From: Dolomedes plantarius
Taxonomy: Eukaryota > Arthropoda > Arachnida > Araneae > Dolomedidae
Length of the DNA: 64,000 nucleotides
Direction of reading: 5' to 3'
Assembly: GCA_907164885.2 (NCBI GenBank)
Contig: OU015497.1
Coordinates: 64,190,077 to 64,254,076, forward strand
The notes under the pieces: model-generated
Told to the model about the DNA's origin: nothing
Seen by the model: the letters and a program-made list of their open reading frames with translations, nothing else
Database searches by the model: none
Program-made: the position numbers and the translations under genes
Part shown: positions 59,723 to 64,000 of the stretch, in pieces
Layout of the letters: each line of letters starts with the position of its first letter
How positions within the stretch are numbered: position 1 is the stretch's first letter

Positions 59723-59726
59723 TTAA

Positions 59727-60598
59727 GTTGGGAGACAACACTTGCTTATATAGAAAAACTTTTTCTAATTATAATCTCTCTTTATAGCTAAATAGATTAA
59801 AATTTTTAACATAATTCCGCTGTCTTTTTTTTCTAAATCATATTCTGAATAACTGAGAAAAATTTCTTAGAAAGTAAATACATGTCTTCCAGGAAAATGA
59901 AAAATTAAAAATATGAATGGTGCGTGCTTGATTGGCTGAATGAACTTAAAATGCATTTTAGAGCATTCATTTGATATCATCTAACATATGTAGACTTTAT
60001 CTGGTTTCGAAAAGTATAAAATAAGTGTATTAATTCAAATATGCAAATCATTTCCTTCCATCAACTTTAAGAGCATAATCTTTGAATTTACGACGCTTCT
60101 TCACTCAAGAATCTAGTTTCTCATAAAAACTTTATCAATATATTATCTTAGTTCCTTTATAGAAATAAGTTCCATGCACGTTTTAAAAATATTTGAGTTA
60201 AAGTTGGAAAACTCGATGCTTCCAATCTTCCTGTTCAAAATTAAACTTTAATATTTGCTTCTAAGCATATTGAAAAATAAATCGGAATATTTAAGTCTGC
60301 ATATTTTCAGTATATTTTTAACAACTTTTTTAGATCATTACTTCTTACTTTTATTCAAGTATAAAACAAGATATATGTGCTTTTAAAAAGATCTTTTTTC
60401 AAAATAGTTGCTTTACAATAATTTTTTTAAATTAATATTTAGTAACATTTTTTCCCGTGTTGCATAACCTGAAATTTCAGCATTTTTTTTTTTTTTTTTT
60501 TTTTTTTATTTTATTTAAGTGTGGGTGAAAAAATTTTGAATGTCTGATAAAGAGTTTTAAGGCTGCACATAAAAATTACTTTAGGCTTTTATAAAAAA
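59727..60598. other. A+T-rich spacer
   Basis: No gene seen; a T run of about 25 bases lies at 60484-60508. Confidence 0.5.
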
Positions 60599-60675
60599 CT
60601 AGCTGAAAACCCGCACTTCGCTACGGAGTACATTCAAATTAAATACAACGGTCAATGTATGCAATTAATGCCACA

Positions 60676-60746
<71 letters not shown>

Positions 60747-61268
60747 AATACAACGATCAATGCATGCAATTGATGTAAAAAAACAAAACAAAAATATATT
60801 TATAAAATAATCGTAAGGGATATTTTTATAGACATAATAATGTAGAAGAAAATATTCGAATTAAATCTAATAGAACATACTAAAGAATATAGTTCAGTTA
60901 ATGTAGTACAGTTTGAGGAACTTATCTTTTACTGTATTTTAATATTTTTTTAATAATGTCCAATCGTCTGCCGCATTAGAAAGGGAAAAAATTTTTTTTG
61001 TCTATTTCGTTATCATGCACGCGACGATAAATTAATTTAAAGTATCAGAAAAAGAAATCACGTGATCAGCATTTAATAAATTAAATTCTAAAAATTAATC
61101 TTTAAAAATTCACCAAAAATCAGAAAATGGAGGTAAAGATTCGAAAAAAGATTTCATTTTAAGATATTTTTATGATTTTTCTCGTGATATAAATTTTATA
61201 ACCCTCAAATTATTATTTTAAATGCAAACTTAAAAAGAGTTGCTAAGAAAGCTTAAAAATTTAATGCA
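60599..61268 (-). mobile_element. Helitron-like repeat, copy 3, 5'-truncated
   Basis: Plus-strand CTAG at 60599-60602 marks its 3' end. It follows copy 1 closely (CGCTACGGAGTACATTCAAA, CGTCTGCCGCATTAGAAA, AATCACGTGATCAGC) and stops near 61268. An (AT)n tract (about 60678-60742) has expanded inside. Confidence 0.75.
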
Positions 61269-61969
61269 CACGGGTAGTGCAGACTATGGGAAGGTGCACC
61301 ACGAAGCCCGAATTTTAAATTTTATTCTAGAAAATTTTTTATTGTATCATTTGTGGGATGTTTTATGTTTTTTTAACTTCAGATTACGATATCTCAGCAA
61401 AAAATGATCGTAAAATTTTGATCTTTTTACAATCTAAGACTACATATATTTCTCCTTCAAACAAGACCTCATTTATTTAAAAATAATTTAAAACAGACTA
61501 ATATTTTTATCAAAGTATTAAACCCACTTCTTCGAGAAATTTACGCAATTTTGAGGATCTACGGTCGATGCTCTTCGAGTTTTTATCTTACAAAGAAAAT
61601 ATTTACATCATCTGGAAGATGAAAGCGAATGAGGTCATTCATATAAACCTCATTTCAAGTCTCTATCTTAAAATTTCGATTTTTAATTGAATTTTTAAGA
61701 ACGATACTTAAACACAAATTTCAAACGTGGTTCTTCAAAAGCGGTAGGGAAGAAACGGCAAATTCTCCCCTTGGATTGTAAACAACGATAACGGAATGTT
61801 TCATTTCTCATGGAGGGGGGGGGGAGGACTATTTGAAGTCGAATGAACTCTCATTAGATTGTCAATCGTATGATGGTAATGGAATGTTTGAAATCTCATG
61901 GGGAGGGGGCTGTTTCCAAGCAGTCATCTGGTGGACGGATGGCTTGAGCGTAGCTAGGCGAAGCCCGAG
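61269..61969. other. Spacer
   Basis: No gene. Two related phrases, GGAATGTTTCATTTCTCATGG and GGAATGTTTGAAATCTCATGG (near 61795 and 61880), hint at an old duplication. Confidence 0.4.
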
Positions 61970-63443
61970 CCTATATATATAAATGGATGTATGTGTGTAT
62001 GTTCCAGCATCACTCTGGAACGCCTGGAGCAATTTCAACCAAACTTGAGACACATATCACTTACAATCTGGAAAGAAACACTGGGGGGAGGGGAGGTAAG
62101 ACACCCCTAGCACCTATAGGAGGGACAGGGATCACATGTAAAAATAATCGAAAACGACTGATATAAGTGTCGAATCCATAGTTTTCGGGGTCGCTGGGAT
62201 TAATGGTGACACTCCCGTTGCCGTCTATGTGAAAGTTCAGTTCCCACATCAGCATTGGAAGGGAGGGGGGAGGAGGAAGAAGGAGTCATTATAAAATGTT
62301 CGAAATACCGAGAGTAGTGTCAAAATCATAGTTTTCGGGGTTGATGAGACGAATAGTGACATTTCTGATGCCGTTTAAGCGCAAGTTCAGCCTCCCCCAT
62401 TAGCACGGGGGTGAATGGGGGGTTGGAAGAAGAAGGAGTGAATATAAAATGTCCAAAATGACCGAGAGTATTGTCAAAATCATAGTTTTCGGGTCGCTGA
62501 GACGAATAGTGACAATTCTGATGCCGCTTAAGTGCACAGCCCCCCATAAGCATAGGGGAGAAGGGGTGGGGAGGAAAGAAGGGCTTAATATAAAATGTCC
62601 ATAATACCGAGAGTTGTGTCAAAACCACAGTTTTCGGGGTCGCTGAGACGAATAGTGACATTTCTGATGCCGTTTAAGTGCAAGTTCACCCCCCCCCCCC
62701 CCATTAGCATTTCGGAGAGGAGGAGGGAATAAGGGGTGAATATGAAATGTCCAAAATGACCGAGAGTAATTTCAAAATCATAGTTTTCGATGTCTCTGAG
62801 ATGAATAGGGACACTACCAATGTCATTTAAGTGAGAGTGCAGCCCCGCATCAGCATTGTTGGGTGAGGTGGGGGTAAAGAAAGTGTGAATATAAAATGTC
62901 CAAAATGAGCGTGAATAGTGTCGAATCCATAGTTTTTGGGTTCGCTGCGAAGAATAGGGTTAGTCCCGATACCGTTTAAATGCAAGTTTGGCCTCCCAAC
63001 ACTATTGGGGGGGGGGGAGAAGGGGAGAAGCAAAATGCTCAAAATTACCGAGAGAAGTGTCGAATCCATAGTTTTTGTGTCGCTGAGATGAATAGGACCC
63101 TCCCGATGCCGTATAAGTGCAAGCACAGCCTCCCATCACCATTGGTGGGGGAGAAGTGGTAATAAAAAATCCAAACTGACTGAGATTAGTGTTGAATCCA
63201 TAGTTTTCGGAGTCGCTGAGAGGAATATAGTAAACAAAAAATGTTTATAATCAAGTTTTGAGTTAAATTAATAATAGAGTAAATTTGTAATTTTTCTTTA
63301 TCATTTGCATACTGTACTTACTTTGAAATATCTGTAAATTAAATTACTTAGATTTTACACTATAGGTAGAATCCATTCCTTTTCCTGTGTAATAAAAAAA
63401 TTGGGATAAATAAATACCCGGGCAACGCCGGGCAAATAGCTAG
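61970..63443 (+). mobile_element. Helitron-like element with internal minisatellite
   Basis: Begins CTATATATATAAATGGATGT near 61970 and ends with the hairpin CCCGGGCAACGCCGGG (63416-63432 area), a short spacer and CTAG (63440-63443) followed by T. The 3' hairpin plus CTAG before T fits a Helitron. Most of the interior is a tandem repeat. No Rep/helicase coding sequence. Confidence 0.6.
62090..63235 (+). repeat. Minisatellite, about 150-bp unit, 8 copies
   Basis: The anchor ATAGTTTTCGGGGTCGCTGAG recurs with its GTTTT at about 62181, 62331, 62485, 62630, 62783, 62932, 63071 and 63203 (steps 132-154). Each unit holds AAATGTCCAAAATGACCGAG, GATGCCGTTTAAGTGCAAG and a G run of variable length. Length variation comes mostly from the G-rich part. 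Confidence 0.9.
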
Positions 63444-64000
63444 TATATATATATATATATATATATATATAGGAAAGAGGCAGACCGTACCAGAAGATTG
63501 CGGAATAGCGACGTTGTGCAGAATGGCTACTAGATGTCGCTGAGGTTTGCGCGGCAAGGTAAAACGTGCGTGAAGAGAAAAGCAAGAGAGCGACCGTAGG
63601 GAGTGACGAGTTAGGTCATCTCCGCGAGACTGCCCACGCATCGAAGTGATTTGTGTTGAATGGTGAAGAGAGCGATTATTTTATTTCTTAATGTCCCTAT
63701 AACTGTCTAGTAAATGTCCCGTGTAATTGTCACGTCCCAAGAATAATAAATACTTGTTTGTGCAAAAATTTGCATTATCATTCCCCTAGACATCTTGCCA
63801 TCCTATATATATATATATATGTGTGTGTTTGTGTGTGTGTGTGTGTGTAACAAGAAAACGCGTCTTCCTAAATTACTTTACTTTATAGCATATTCTATTG
63901 TTAATAAAGTTCGACCCCTTTTCCAAAATTGCAACCTAAAAGTAAAATAAGATAATTTATCATAACCCTGCAGATCATTAAGCAGGCATGTGAAGTATCG
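63444..64000. other. Window end: microsatellites and unassigned sequence
   Basis: (AT)n at 63444-63470; moderately G+C-rich unique sequence 63471-63800 that might be an LTR (AATAATAAATA near 63742) but without defined ends; (TA)n(GT)n at 63806-63848. No gene supported. Confidence 0.35.

Noticed and set aside
63471..63800. Possible solo LTR at window end
   Set aside because: A poly(A)-like signal is present but I could not find TG/CA ends or a target duplication between the flanking microsatellites.

Overview
The window reads as eukaryotic, A+T-rich, repeat-dense intergenic DNA from an arthropod, most likely a spider. Three things point that way: the transposase and polyprotein families resemble those I associate with araneid genomes; the intergenic DNA is full of (AT)n microsatellites and tRNA-derived SINEs; and there is no operon-like gene packing. 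The species assignment is inference. I found no convincing complete host gene. Nearly every coding-like stretch belongs to a mobile element, and most are broken.

Layout, left to right. 0.1-1.2 kb: a decayed Tc1-type transposase. 2.0-7.4 kb: a plus-strand BEL/Pao retrotransposon with a 5-bp target-site duplication (TSD); most of its 5' LTR and the start of gag are deleted, an (AT)n tract splits it, and pol has one internal stop. 7.46-8.13 kb: a 164/165-bp tandem repeat. 8.9-15.3 kb: a second BEL/Pao element on the minus strand, young and nearly intact, with LTRs almost identical, TSD, and a primer site resembling tRNA-Tyr. 16.3-16.7 kb: an alternating 104/96-bp tandem repeat. 18.8-20.7 kb: a TA-flanked DNA element carrying ten copies of a 16-bp motif in both orientations. 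21.1-21.9 kb: an N-truncated Tc1-like element. 21.9-24.0 kb: a broken hAT transposase on the minus strand. 24.7-26.4 kb: a nested complex in which a Penelope-like fragment sits inside an old copy of a foldback MITE, next to an intact foldback copy. 26.4-27.1, 34.4-35.4, 60.6-61.3 and 62.0-63.4 kb: Helitron-like repeats ending in CTAG. 27.6-28.2 kb: a probable solo LTR.

Further right: SINEs at 29.8, 38.7, 46.4, 52.6 and 54.2 kb; a non-autonomous hAT at 36.3-37.4 kb; a piggyBac-type MITE at 37.6-38.2 kb; a degraded Tigger/pogo element at 40.6-42.1 kb; a mariner deletion derivative at 43.5-44.2 kb; diverged local duplications at 47-49 kb; a satellite of about 191-bp monomers in 386-bp dimers at 50.6-52.5 kb; a LINE RNase H/3' end at 55.0-56.0 kb interrupted by an insert with a 20-bp TSD; a TTAA-flanked MITE at 56.0-56.8 kb; and a piggyBac element with broken transposase at 57.9-59.7 kb.

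The elements do not form one pathway. What they show is layered insertion: autonomous copies (BEL/Pao, piggyBac, Tc1/mariner, hAT, LINE, Penelope) beside the short non-autonomous families that such machinery mobilises. The only hints of host coding DNA are two short open frames that each run into a strong GTAAGT splice donor (48302-48480 minus; 49904-50031 plus). Both are weak.
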